The notes beneath the pieces are model-generated. The model was not told where the DNA came from, did not search any database, and saw only the letters and a program-made list of their open reading frames with translations. The position numbers and the translations under genes are program-made. A DNA stretch of 64,000 bases from JBPEXY01 sp052031065 (GTDB lineage: Bacteria; Pseudomonadota; Gammaproteobacteria; Immundisolibacterales; Immundisolibacteraceae): contig JBPEXY010000166.1 of the NCBI GenBank assembly GCA_052031065.1, forward strand, positions 7,155 to 71,154. The letters run 5' to 3'. How positions within the stretch are numbered: position 1 is the first letter of the stretch; each line of letters begins with the position of its first letter. Positions 1-7,802 of this stretch are shown piece by piece.

Positions 1-2
1 AC

Positions 3-890
3 CATACCGACCTCGATGCACTGAAGAACGCCATCGATGATCGCACCAAGGCGGTTTTTTGCGAAACCATCGGCAACCCGGGCGGCCACATTACCGATAT
101 TGGCGCATTCGCCGAAATTGCCCACGCTGCCGGGGTACCGGTCATCGTCGACAGTACGGTAGCCACCCCCGCAATCTGCAAACCGATTGAACATGGCGCC
201 GACCTGGTGATCCACTCACTAACCAAGTACATGGGCGGCCACGGCACCAGCATGGGCGGCGTTGTTGTTGATGGTGGAAATTTTCCATGGACTGATCACG
301 CCGACCGCTTTCCACAGTTCTGTGAACCAGACCCCTCCTACCACGGCACAGTGATGGCGGAAGCCTTTGGTCCAGCAGCCTGTATCGCCCGCATACGGGT
401 GGTGATGCTGCGTAACATGGGCGCTGCACTATCGCCGTTTAACGCCTTCCAGATCCTGCAGGGCATCGAGACCCTGCCGCTGCGGATGGAACGCCACTGC
501 AGCAATGCATTGGCAGTTGCCAGACATCTCGAACAGCAGGAACAGGTGGGCTGGGTCTCCTACGCGGGGCTGCCGAGTCACACTGACCACGCGCTGGCTG
601 AGAAATACCTCGGCGGCGACGCTTCCGGCATCCTCACCTTCGGCCTCAACGGTGGTCTGGAAGCCGGCGCCAGATTCATCGATGCACTGCAGATGATTGT
701 CAGGCTGGTCAACATTGGGGATGCCAAATCGCTCGCTACCCACCCGGCAACCACCACTCATCGTCAGCTCAACGCAGAAGAGCTTGCCGCTGCAGGGGTC
801 ACCGAGGATATGGTGCGCCTCTCTATCGGTATCGAATCGGTGGAAGATATCATCGCTGATATCGACCAGGCGCTGGCTGCAGCACGATAA
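3..890 (+). CDS. O-acetylhomoserine sulfhydrylase-type PLP enzyme, 3' part
   Basis: Cys/Met-metabolism PLP-dependent enzyme. It most resembles O-acetylhomoserine aminocarboxypropyltransferase, which makes homocysteine from O-acetylhomoserine and sulfide in the cytoplasm. The gene enters the window in frame from the left, so the N-terminus is missing; about 295 C-terminal residues remain. The PLP lysine is visible in SLTKYMGGHGTS (codon 225-227), preceded by the aspartate stretch VIVDSTVATPAICKP and followed by the family C-terminal part with RLSIGIESVEDIIADI. It ends just before a strong terminator. O-succinylhomoserine sulfhydrylase is the main alternative, because substrate choice cannot be read from this fragment. 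Confidence 0.88.
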   Translation, partial: HTDLDALKNAIDDRTKAVFCETIGNPGGHITDIGAFAEIAHAAGVPVIVDSTVATPAICKPIEHGADLVIHSLTKYMGGHGTSMGGVVVDGGNFPWTDHADRFPQFCEPDPSYHGTVMAEAFGPAACIARIRVVMLRNMGAALSPFNAFQILQGIETLPLRMERHCSNALAVARHLEQQEQVGWVSYAGLPSHTDHALAEKYLGGDASGILTFGLNGGLEAGARFIDALQMIVRLVNIGDAKSLATHPATTTHRQLNAEELAAAGVTEDMVRLSIGIESVEDIIADIDQALAAAR

Positions 891-908
891 ACCCTGCGAA
901 CTGGACAT

Positions 909-946
909 AAAAACCCCCAGGAGATGCTCATCTCCTGGGGGTTTTT
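909..946. terminator. Bidirectional intrinsic terminator
   Basis: A perfect 12-bp stem (914-925 with 930-941, loop GCTC) is flanked by an A5 run on the left and a T5 run on the right. It therefore works as a rho-independent terminator on both strands. It lies between the convergent sulfhydrylase gene and the hpf-like gene and suits both. Confidence 0.9.
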
Positions 947-1000
947 GGTTATTGCTAGCGGAATCGAGCCCTTATTTAGGACCCGCTCCAGCAATCTGTT

Positions 1001-1351
1001 CTATATCTCGGCAGTCTGGTTTTTGTTGTGGTTTTTCACATGGCCGGATTTTTTCTGCATGTGTTCACGCACCTGCCGGGTCGCCGCGTCGAAAGCATCA
1101 CGGATCGCTACATAGAGGTCCTCAGCGGGCTCACGGGTGATCACCAGCTCTTTTCCCGGCAAGGTCAGGTCGATGTGGACGTTGTAAAGCACCCCTTTGT
1201 GATGATGTCGATGTGGGCACTCCACCACCACCCTGCAGCTGGTAATGCAATCTGAAAAGTGTTCCAGCTTGTCAGCCCGCTTTCTCACTGCCGCATCGAT
1301 CGCATCGGTCATTTCCAGGTTTCTGGCAGTGATCTGTAAAGGTATTCTCAT
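1001..1351 (-). CDS. HPF/RaiA-family ribosome-associated protein
   Basis: Predicted 116-residue ribosome-binding protein of the HPF/RaiA (sigma-54 modulation) family. Members sit in the 30S decoding region and silence or dimerise ribosomes in stationary phase or stress. The family pattern is visible: MRIPLQITARNLEMTDAI at the N-terminus, then a basic PHRHHHKG turn, YNVHIDLTLPG and a helical tail rich in Lys/Arg. The ATG at 1351 is chosen because AGGAG lies just upstream (CAGGAGTGTGCCAATG); a longer reading frame adds 12 residues without a ribosome site. The length fits short HPF/RaiA-like proteins, with no long C-terminal dimerisation domain. Confidence 0.85.
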   Translation of the reverse strand: MRIPLQITARNLEMTDAIDAAVRKRADKLEHFSDCITSCRVVVECPHRHHHKGVLYNVHIDLTLPGKELVITREPAEDLYVAIRDAFDAATRQVREHMQKKSGHVKNHNKNQTAEI

Positions 1352-1424
1352 TGGCACACTCCTGTAACGAAGATAAAAAACGGTCACTTTCGTTTACTAT
1401 AGCGGTTCTCCTTAATAGATCTAT

Positions 1425-1443
1425 AACCTGGACCAACCAGGTT
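1425..1443. repeat. Inverted repeat upstream of hpf-like gene
   Basis: AACCTGG and CCAGGTT are separated by five bases and followed directly by the palindrome GGTTAACC (1444-1451). It lies in the divergent gap between the hpf-like gene and the sulfotransferase-like gene and could be an operator. No function is known. The rest of 1352-1556 shows nothing I can name. Confidence 0.35.
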
Positions 1444-1556
1444 GGTTAACCATTGGGGATCACCTTAATCGTGTATCAGCATTGGGTCAATCAATCCACG
1501 GCGCCTGGACTGGAAACCGCTCCTGCTCACCCGAACAACCTATTAAACCGAACAAT

Positions 1557-2198
1557 ATGGCTCTATCACTGATCGGTGCAGGGTTTGGCAGAACCGGCAC
1601 CCTGTCACTCAAACTGGCACTGGAACAGCTCGGTTGCGGCCCCTGTTACCACATGCATACGGTGTTTGAAGTCCCTGGGCACGCCGCCCTTTGGGAACAG
1701 GCCCGCGTTGATGGCGATGCAGACTGGGACAGGCTGCTCGCCGGCTACAACAGCGCCGTCGACTGGCCACCCGCCTATTTCTGGCGCCAGCTACTGACTC
1801 ACTCCCCCAACGCCCGGGTGATTTTGACCGTACGCGACCCGGAAAGCTGGTATCAGAGCATCAGTAGCACGATCTTCCCGGCGCAAAACCGGTCGCTGGC
1901 CGAAGATGAGACGGAGATGAATCTGCTGATGCCACGCCGACTGATCCGTTTCGGCACCTTCGACGACCGCTGCGACGACAAGGAGTATGTCCTTGATGTC
2001 TATCGGAGACACAACGAGTCGGTCATTGCCGAAGTACCGGCAGAGCAGCTGCTGGTCTACGACGTGAGTGACGGTTGGGAGCCACTGTGCAAATTTTTAC
2101 AGGTGGAGACTCCAGACACCCCGTTTCCGCGCAGTAACACCAGCAGTGACTTTCAACGCAAAATCAGCGATGAAAAGATCGACAACCCCTCCTGCTGA
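1557..2198 (+). CDS. Sulfotransferase family protein (Sulfotransfer_4-like)
   Basis: Predicted 213-residue P-loop sulfotransferase-like protein. The N-terminal GAGFGRTGTLSLKLALEQLG is the 5'-phosphosulfate-binding loop typical of this small bacterial family. VILTVRDPESWYQS is the 3'-phosphate-binding region, and the end VSDGWEPLCKFLQVETPDTPFPRSN is also family-typical. The natural acceptor is unknown. The ATG at 1557 begins the conserved region; an upstream in-frame start (1482) would add 25 residues unlike the family. There is no clear ribosome site at either start. It seems to be a stand-alone gene. Confidence 0.75.
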   Translation: MALSLIGAGFGRTGTLSLKLALEQLGCGPCYHMHTVFEVPGHAALWEQARVDGDADWDRLLAGYNSAVDWPPAYFWRQLLTHSPNARVILTVRDPESWYQSISSTIFPAQNRSLAEDETEMNLLMPRRLIRFGTFDDRCDDKEYVLDVYRRHNESVIAEVPAEQLLVYDVSDGWEPLCKFLQVETPDTPFPRSNTSSDFQRKISDEKIDNPSC

Positions 2199-2270
2199 CG
2201 TCATTCTGGGCACTGATCAGCGGATTCACAGCAGACTACCCAACAGAGCGGAAATCCACGGACCACAGCG

Positions 2271-2609
2271 ATGATCAAAGAGAAACTGGAACAGATCGAA
2301 CACCTTATCAAGGCCACCGAAGCACTGGCAGAAGAGCTGCGCGATGAGGCGCTGGCAAAACTTGAGGAACTAAAAACGGAGCTGGAAGAAGACCAGCAGG
2401 TCGAATTTGATCCCGAGTCCCTCGCCAGCCTGCTCGGCTTTACCCAGTTGTCGGCCCACGAGGCCTTGCGTCCACAGCAGGACCCCGAATTGTTGAAATT
2501 CGCGCTGCAGGGGGTCGAGCGCAACCTGGTACAGCTTGAAGCCAACCACCCGCGGTTGGTTAATCTGGTGAACAACCTCTGTATGACCCTGTCAAACATG
2601 GGCATCTAG
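2271..2609 (+). CDS. DUF4404-like small helical protein
   Basis: 112-residue acidic, largely helical protein with a predicted coiled coil (residues 1-45, rich in Glu and Lys). The ending ERNLVQLEANHPRLVNLVNNLCMTLSNMGI resembles the DUF4404 family, whose members commonly finish in NMGI. There is no signal peptide or membrane segment, so it is probably cytoplasmic. Its function is unknown. It lies between the sulfotransferase-like gene and the Nudix gene on the same strand, with 70-base and 47-base gaps. Confidence 0.65.
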   Translation: MIKEKLEQIEHLIKATEALAEELRDEALAKLEELKTELEEDQQVEFDPESLASLLGFTQLSAHEALRPQQDPELLKFALQGVERNLVQLEANHPRLVNLVNNLCMTLSNMGI

Positions 2610-2656
2610 AACGCCTTCTTCACCAAAACAGATTACCAGGTACATACAGCTTTGCT

Positions 2657-3328
2657 ATGGATTGCCCATTACCGGAAACGATTACCCGCCTGCAGCAATT
2701 ACTCCAGCAGACCAGGGAAATGACGGGAGTACGGGAATCGATGATGCCGCTGCCGGAAGATGGCACCCTTCCCAGCTGGCCGCCACTGCGGGATGATCAC
2801 CGTCAGGCTGCGGTACTGTTTCTACTCTATCCGGATGACCATTTCGAGCCCACTGGCGGTGACCCTCTAGATCTCCTTCATCTGGTCTTCATCCTGCGAC
2901 CCGATTATGACGGCACCCATGGCGGTCAGATTTCCCTGCCCGGTGGCCGCCAGGAGAACGACGAGCCGCTGATCCAGACCGCAACCCGCGAAACCCATGA
3001 GGAGGTCGGCGTCGATCCCGCGCAGGTAGAGATATTGGGCCGCCTGCCAGCATTTCATGTTTACGCCAGCAACCACAATGTGTTCCCTTACGTCGGCTTT
3101 ACACCCCGCAGACCCCGTTTTGTGCCCTGTGAGGTGGAAGTCGCAGAGATTATAGAAGCTCCACTCAAGGCACTCATGGATCCTGACAACCAGCGCTCAG
3201 AGCAACGGGAGCTGACGCGATGGGGCAAAACCCGGGTCCCCTATTTCGCCATAGATCACCACAAGGTGTGGGGAGCCACGGCGATTATGCTTGCCGAATT
3301 CCTGGCACTGATCAGGGAGGCGCAGTGA
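2657..3328 (+). CDS. CoA pyrophosphatase-like Nudix hydrolase
   Basis: 223-residue Nudix hydrolase that probably cleaves CoA or its derivatives to 4'-phosphopantetheine and 3',5'-ADP. The Nudix box is complete in GGRQENDEPLIQTATRETHEEVGV (G x5 E x7 RE x2 EE x G). GGQISLPGG before it and the following LGRLP..VYASNHNVFPYVGF region are typical of the CoA-pyrophosphatase subgroup (NudL/YeaB-like). Its stop overlaps the next gene's GTG start by four bases, so it is likely cotranslated with the DUF1289 gene and gor. Confidence 0.82.
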   Translation: MDCPLPETITRLQQLLQQTREMTGVRESMMPLPEDGTLPSWPPLRDDHRQAAVLFLLYPDDHFEPTGGDPLDLLHLVFILRPDYDGTHGGQISLPGGRQENDEPLIQTATRETHEEVGVDPAQVEILGRLPAFHVYASNHNVFPYVGFTPRRPRFVPCEVEVAEIIEAPLKALMDPDNQRSEQRELTRWGKTRVPYFAIDHHKVWGATAIMLAEFLALIREAQ

Positions 3329-3549
3329 CTGCTGTTACTTCCCCCTGTATTGCAGTTTGCCAGCTCGACGCAAAGCAGCGTTACTGTACCGGCTGCGGCC
3401 GATGTACCGATGAGATTGCCCGCTGGGGTCATACCGATCCAGAGGATCAACGGCAGATAATCGCTCGGGCCACTGCCCGTTTATCCTCTCTTGAAGAAGA
3501 GAAAAATCAGAGTTCATCAACATCTTCCCAGGAAAACAGAACGCCATGA
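3325..3549 (+). CDS. DUF1289 domain protein
   Basis: 74-residue protein carrying the DUF1289 core: SPCIAVCQLDAKQRYCTGCGRCTDEIARW. It has five cysteines (CxxxC, then CxxCxxC), which suggests metal binding. The function is unknown. The GTG at 3325 overlaps the Nudix stop in a GTGA pattern and has GGGAGG just upstream. A longer ATG-started frame (from 3220) would overlap the Nudix gene by 109 bases and is not needed. The stop overlaps the gor start as ATGA. Confidence 0.8.
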   Translation: MTAVTSPCIAVCQLDAKQRYCTGCGRCTDEIARWGHTDPEDQRQIIARATARLSSLEEEKNQSSSTSSQENRTP

Positions 3550-4892
3550 CAGAAAAATATGACTATCTGGTTATCGGTGCCGGCAGCGGTGGTATCGCCT
3601 CCGCCCGACGCGCCGCAGAGCATGGCGCCAAAGTGGCGATTATCGAAGCCGGGCCACTCGGTGGCACCTGTGTCAATGTCGGCTGCGTACCGAAAAAAGT
3701 GATGTGGAATGCCGCCTCTGTTGCCGACAGCCTGGCAATGGCATCCGCTTATGGTTTCACAGTGGACGTATCGGAGTTTAACTGGGCGGCCGTAAAAAAC
3801 AGCCGTGATGCCTATATCAGCCGACTCAACGATATCTACCTGACCAACCTGGAAAAATCGGGCGTCGAGATTATCCGTGGCTGGGCCCAGATCAGTGGCG
3901 AAAATCACGTCACCGTGGACGGCGAGAAGATATTTGCCGACAAAATACTGGTTGCCACCGGTGGCAAGCCATCCGTACCTGAGATTCCCGGCGCCGACCT
4001 CTGTCTCACCAGTGACGGTTTTTTCGAGCTGGACTCGCTGCCGGCCAGTGTCACGGTGGTCGGTTCCGGCTACATCGCGGTCGAGTTTGCCGGCCTGCTC
4101 AACGCCCTTGGCAGTACCGTCACCCTGGCAATCCGTCGTCAGACCGTTCTGCGCGAGTTCGACACCAACCTCGGCGCAGCGTTGATGGCACAGATGCAGG
4201 CCGACGGCATCACCATCGAAACCAACTTCACCCCGGCGGAAGTGTCCCGCAGCGCAGCGGGCCTGACATTGACCGCCGAGTCCGGGGTCTCCATTGCCGG
4301 GCAAGAGCAGGTGATTCTCGCCATCGGCCGGCAACCCAACACAGACAACCTGGGCCTGGAAAACCGCCTGCTGGCGATGACACCGAAAGGCTTCATCGTC
4401 ACTGACGAATACCAGAACACTTCACAAAAGGGGATTTTTGCCGTCGGTGATGTCACCGGGCAGGCGGCGTTGACCCCCGTCGCCATAGCCGCCGGCAGAA
4501 GACTCGCCGACCGCCTGTTTGACGGCCAAAGCAATCGCAAACTCGACTATGACAATATTCCCTCGGTGATCTTCAGTCATCCACCGATCGGTACAGTAGG
4601 CCTCAGCGAAGCAGCGGCGCGGGAGAAATATGGCGAGCGGGTAAAGGTCTATACCAGTGAATTTACCGACATGTACTTTGCCCTAGGCGAGCACAAGCCA
4701 CGGACCCTGTGCAAACTGATCACCGCCGGCGACCAGGAACGAGTCGTCGGCTGTCATGTGATCGGCCGCGGGGCTGATGAGATGGTCCAGGGGTTTGCGG
4801 TAGCCATTAAAAGCGGCGCAACGAAAACACATTTTGACGACACGGTGGCCATTCACCCCACGGCCAGTGAAGAGATGGTGCTGATGCGATGA
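3546..4892 (+). CDS. gor: Glutathione-disulfide reductase
   Basis: 448-residue cytoplasmic flavoenzyme that reduces oxidised glutathione with NADPH. The N-terminal FAD fingerprint GAGSGGIASARRA (11-23) and the redox-active pair C42/C47 in GGTCVNVGCVPKK are visible. So are the second Rossmann fold (VVGSGYIAVEFAG), the FAD motif FAVGDVTG and the C-terminal dimer-domain HPTASEEMV with the catalytic histidine. Length and motifs match bacterial Gor rather than lipoamide or mercuric reductase. It overlaps its neighbours by four bases on both sides, so the run Nudix, DUF1289, gor, carbonic anhydrase-like is one operon. Note gshB elsewhere in the window (28457). Confidence 0.93.
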   Translation: MTEKYDYLVIGAGSGGIASARRAAEHGAKVAIIEAGPLGGTCVNVGCVPKKVMWNAASVADSLAMASAYGFTVDVSEFNWAAVKNSRDAYISRLNDIYLTNLEKSGVEIIRGWAQISGENHVTVDGEKIFADKILVATGGKPSVPEIPGADLCLTSDGFFELDSLPASVTVVGSGYIAVEFAGLLNALGSTVTLAIRRQTVLREFDTNLGAALMAQMQADGITIETNFTPAEVSRSAAGLTLTAESGVSIAGQEQVILAIGRQPNTDNLGLENRLLAMTPKGFIVTDEYQNTSQKGIFAVGDVTGQAALTPVAIAAGRRLADRLFDGQSNRKLDYDNIPSVIFSHPPIGTVGLSEAAAREKYGERVKVYTSEFTDMYFALGEHKPRTLCKLITAGDQERVVGCHVIGRGADEMVQGFAVAIKSGATKTHFDDTVAIHPTASEEMVLMR

Positions 4893-5431
4893 TTAGAAAC
4901 TACAAACAATTTACCCCCAGTTTGGCGGCACGGGTCTATGTCGACCCGCAGGCAAGTGTGATCGGTCAGGTAACCCTTGCTGAGGATGTTTCGGTCTGGC
5001 CAATGACCGTGTTGCGCGGCGATGTCTCTACCATTACCGTTGGCGCACGCACCAATCTGCAGGACGGTTCAATCCTGCACGTCAACGGCCCTACACCCGA
5101 CCGCCCCAACGGCTGGCCGTTGGTCATCGGGGCCGACGTCACCCTCGGACACCAGGCGATTCTGCACGCCTGCAGCGTCGGTGACCGCACACTGATCGGC
5201 ATGGGCTCAACAGTACTCGACGGTGCGGTAGTCGAGGATGAAGTACTTCTCGCTGCCGGATCACTGGTAACCCCCGGCAAGGTACTTGAGCGCGGTTTTC
5301 TCTATGCCGGCCGGCCGGCCAAACCGGTTCGCCCCCTCTCCGCTGATGAACTGGCCTTTTTCAGCCAATCTGCTGCACACTACACAGAACTAAAAAACGA
5401 CTATCTGGAGGCGCTTGAAAATGAGCAATGA
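4889..5431 (+). CDS. Gamma carbonic anhydrase family protein (YrdA-like)
   Basis: 180-residue left-handed beta-helix protein of the gamma carbonic anhydrase/YrdA/CaiE group. Hexapeptide repeats run through residues 20-140. Metal-ligand-type histidines are present in ILHVNG, TLGHQAILHAC. Family members bind zinc; only some have proven carbonic anhydrase activity. The start overlaps the gor stop (ATGA), and the following small membrane-protein gene begins inside its 3' end. Confidence 0.85.
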   Translation: MIRNYKQFTPSLAARVYVDPQASVIGQVTLAEDVSVWPMTVLRGDVSTITVGARTNLQDGSILHVNGPTPDRPNGWPLVIGADVTLGHQAILHACSVGDRTLIGMGSTVLDGAVVEDEVLLAAGSLVTPGKVLERGFLYAGRPAKPVRPLSADELAFFSQSAAHYTELKNDYLEALENEQ

Positions 5432-5735
5432 CACCGGTCTCAGCACCCTGCAGTTCGGGCTGCTGAGTGCCATTGCCGTGATCTGTCTGATTCTGGCGGT
5501 GGTCAATTCCATCACCTTCAACGCCAATGCTGAACAGCGGGCAAAATTCAGCCAGGGTCAGCAGTTTATCGCCCAGACCGCCAAACTGCGCCAGGTGGGT
5601 GGCGAGCTGGTCAAAACGACTGCGCAGGTTGCGATTCAGAAACAAGATCAGCCACTACTTGATCTGTTGGGTCGCTTCGGGTTTACCGTTAAGGAAAATA
5701 GCGCAAAGGGTAGCGAGGAGCAGGTCAATGAGTGA
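5421..5735 (+). CDS. Small single-pass membrane protein, first of a tandem pair
   Basis: 104-residue protein I do not recognise. It has one hydrophobic segment (about residues 9-29, LQFGLLSAIAVICLILAVV). A polar, helical remainder follows (QGQQFIAQTAKLRQVGGEL, then LLDLLGRFGFTVKEN). ATG 5421 is chosen because GGAGG lies 8 bases upstream; it overlaps the carbonic anhydrase-like gene by 11 bases. The architecture matches the next gene, suggesting an old duplication. Confidence 0.65.
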   Translation: MSNDTGLSTLQFGLLSAIAVICLILAVVNSITFNANAEQRAKFSQGQQFIAQTAKLRQVGGELVKTTAQVAIQKQDQPLLDLLGRFGFTVKENSAKGSEEQVNE

Positions 5736-6045
5736 TCAATCGAACTCTTTCTCACCTTATCTTCCGCTATTTCTGCTCGCCCTGGCAGTACTGACCAGCT
5801 TCGGGTTTCAGACCCTGACGCTGGTCAATGAAGCAGGACGGTTAAAAACAGCCATTGAACAACAGCAGCCAGCGATTGAGGATGGGCAGAAAGTACGTAC
5901 CCAGCTACGAGAGCTGGCCCGTCAGGCGTTGGCAATGGCCGATCAGGGCAATGAGAACGCCGCTCTGCTGATCGAAACCATGCGCAAGAAAGGGGTTAAC
6001 ATTCAGGCTGATGAGACTACCCCAGCTGGCGTTGATTCACCCTGA
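5728..6045 (+). CDS. Small single-pass membrane protein, second of a tandem pair
   Basis: 105-residue protein of unknown function. A hydrophobic segment (residues 10-30, YLPLFLLALAVLTSFGF) is followed by a helical region QQPAIEDGQKVRTQLRELAR and LLIETMRKKGVNIQAD, parallel in layout to the preceding protein. ATG 5728 is preceded by AGGAG and overlaps the previous gene by eight bases. Gene end faces phoU; 6046-6205 holds nothing I can name. Confidence 0.65.
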   Translation: MSDQSNSFSPYLPLFLLALAVLTSFGFQTLTLVNEAGRLKTAIEQQQPAIEDGQKVRTQLRELARQALAMADQGNENAALLIETMRKKGVNIQADETTPAGVDSP

Positions 6046-6205
6046 ACCACGCTGCCAGCCTAAAGCACAACAACGCTTAAATACGACCGGTGTGCATTAA
6101 GCAGCTGAGTCAGCTGATGAGAACAATAACCTGACCAGGTCAGTGGCTATCACCACCATTTCTTCAAAAAGCATGGTGGCGAGAGCCAACAACAGCGCTG
6201 TGTAA

Positions 6206-6886
6206 TCAAAGAGTGTGGCGGATATCTTTGCCGCGCACCATATAGACCAGGTATTCGTTGATATTCTTGCTGTGATCACCAATGCGTTCGAGGGCGCGTG
6301 ATGCAAACAGCATACTCAGGCAACCGCGGATATTGCGCGGGTCTTCCATCATCACCGTGATCAGCTGACGCGTCAACGCCTCATACTCCCGATCAATTTC
6401 CCGGTCACCCTTAACAATCTCTACCGCCTCGTTCGGGTCCATGCGGGCAAAGGCGTCCAAGGTACGATGCAGCATCTCCTTGACCAAACTACCGAGATAG
6501 CGGATCGCCGGGTAATGCTCGTTGATTGGACCATCGCTTCCGAGGCGGATGACCGTTTTCGCAACCCGTTCCGCCTGATCGCCGATCCGCTCCAGGTCGG
6601 TAATGGTCTTGATCACCGCAAAGATCAGTCGCAGATCGCCAGCTGCGGGCTGTCTAAGCGCTAGAATCCGGCTGCACTCTTCATCCAGCGCGACCTCCAT
6701 TCCATTAACCTCGTGATCCCTTTCAGAGACCTTTTCCGCCAGGTCACGATCGGCATTCACAAACGCCTCAATAGCGTCACCGATCTGCTCTTCAACCACA
6801 CCGCCCATGGACAGCACCATACTTCGCAACTGTTCCAGATCCTCATCAAACTGACGTGAAATGTGGTGTCCGGTAGTGTTTTCCAT
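6206..6886 (-). CDS. phoU: Phosphate signalling protein PhoU
   Basis: 226-residue cytoplasmic helical protein made of two PhoU repeats. Acidic metal-binding signatures E(A)xxxD are visible in the first half, and ASRALERIGDHSKNINEYLVYMVRGK closes the second. PhoU links the Pst transporter to PhoR and keeps the Pho regulon off in high phosphate. A strong GGAGGCGCC lies before the ATG. It is the last gene of pstC-pstA-pstB-phoU. Confidence 0.95.
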   Translation of the reverse strand: MENTTGHHISRQFDEDLEQLRSMVLSMGGVVEEQIGDAIEAFVNADRDLAEKVSERDHEVNGMEVALDEECSRILALRQPAAGDLRLIFAVIKTITDLERIGDQAERVAKTVIRLGSDGPINEHYPAIRYLGSLVKEMLHRTLDAFARMDPNEAVEIVKGDREIDREYEALTRQLITVMMEDPRNIRGCLSMLFASRALERIGDHSKNINEYLVYMVRGKDIRHTL

Positions 6887-6924
6887 AGGCGCCTCCAGTG
6901 ATCCGGGAATCCGCGTGCCAGCGG

Positions 6925-7782
6925 TTAACCGTAACGTCCAGTAATGTAATCCTCGGTCTGCTTTTTCTGCGGAACCGTAAACAGCTCTTTGGTGTTACCA
7001 ATCTCGATCAGTTCTCCCATATACATAAAGGCAGTGTAATCAGAAACCCTCGCTGCCTGCTGCATATTATGGGTAACAATCACAATGGTGTATTTCTCTT
7101 TCAGCTCGTGCACCAGCTCCTCGATCTTCAGAGTCGAAATCGGATCAAGCGCAGACGCAGGCTCATCCAGCAGCAACACATCAGGTTCCACCGCTACCGC
7201 GCGGGCAATCACCAGCCGCTGCTGCTGACCGCCGGACAGCCCAAATGCGTTGTCTTCAAGACGGTCTTTGACTTCATCCCAGAGCGCTGCCTGTTTCAGC
7301 GAATGCTCGACCACCTCATCAAGCACCCGGCGCTTGTTGACGCCCTGTAGTCGCAGGCCGTAAGCAACATTCTCATAGATACTTTTCGGGAAGGGATTGG
7401 GTTTCTGAAACACCATACCTACCCGGCGGCGTAAGTCTGCGACATTGGTACCGCGCTGATGGATATCGGTCCCCTCGATTTCAATGACCCCCTGGGTATG
7501 CACCGAATCGATAAGGTCATTCATGCGGTTAAAACAGCGCAACAGGGTCGATTTTCCGCAACCTGAAGGACCGATAAAGGCCGTGACCTGATGTCTGGGC
7601 AGTGTCATGGAGACATTAAACAATGCCTGGTTATCCCCATAAAAAAGGTTGAAATGCTTCACCTCGATACAGGGCTCAAAGCGATCTGGCTGGCCAAGGT
7701 TCTGGGCCCGGTCCAGCTTGTCGACATCAATCCCATGGCTCATCTGGGCGCTCTCCATCTGTTCTGCGTCATTCATCTTCAT
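6925..7782 (-). CDS. pstB: Phosphate ABC transporter ATP-binding protein
   Basis: 285-residue ATPase energising phosphate import. Walker [10 protein letters not shown] (71-79), Q-loop, signature LSGGQQQR, Walker [14 protein letters not shown] and the switch histidine in VTHNM are all intact. The N-terminus is about 30 residues longer than in E. coli PstB; in-frame ATGs follow at residues 3, 9 and 14, so the true start may be slightly downstream. It is 20 bases after pstA and 38 before phoU. Confidence 0.94.
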   Translation of the reverse strand: MKMNDAEQMESAQMSHGIDVDKLDRAQNLGQPDRFEPCIEVKHFNLFYGDNQALFNVSMTLPRHQVTAFIGPSGCGKSTLLRCFNRMNDLIDSVHTQGVIEIEGTDIHQRGTNVADLRRRVGMVFQKPNPFPKSIYENVAYGLRLQGVNKRRVLDEVVEHSLKQAALWDEVKDRLEDNAFGLSGGQQQRLVIARAVAVEPDVLLLDEPASALDPISTLKIEELVHELKEKYTIVIVTHNMQQAARVSDYTAFMYMGELIEIGNTKELFTVPQKKQTEDYITGRYG

Positions 7783-7802
7783 TGCACCATCGTCTCATAA
7801 GG

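Noticed and set aside
1482..1556. Upstream start extending the sulfotransferase-like protein
   Set aside because: The 25 extra residues precede the family's usual N-terminus and have no ribosome site.
3507..4334. 275-codon open frame antisense to gor
   Set aside because: It lies fully opposite a gene with complete motifs, matches no family I recognise and is an effect of GC-rich codon bias.
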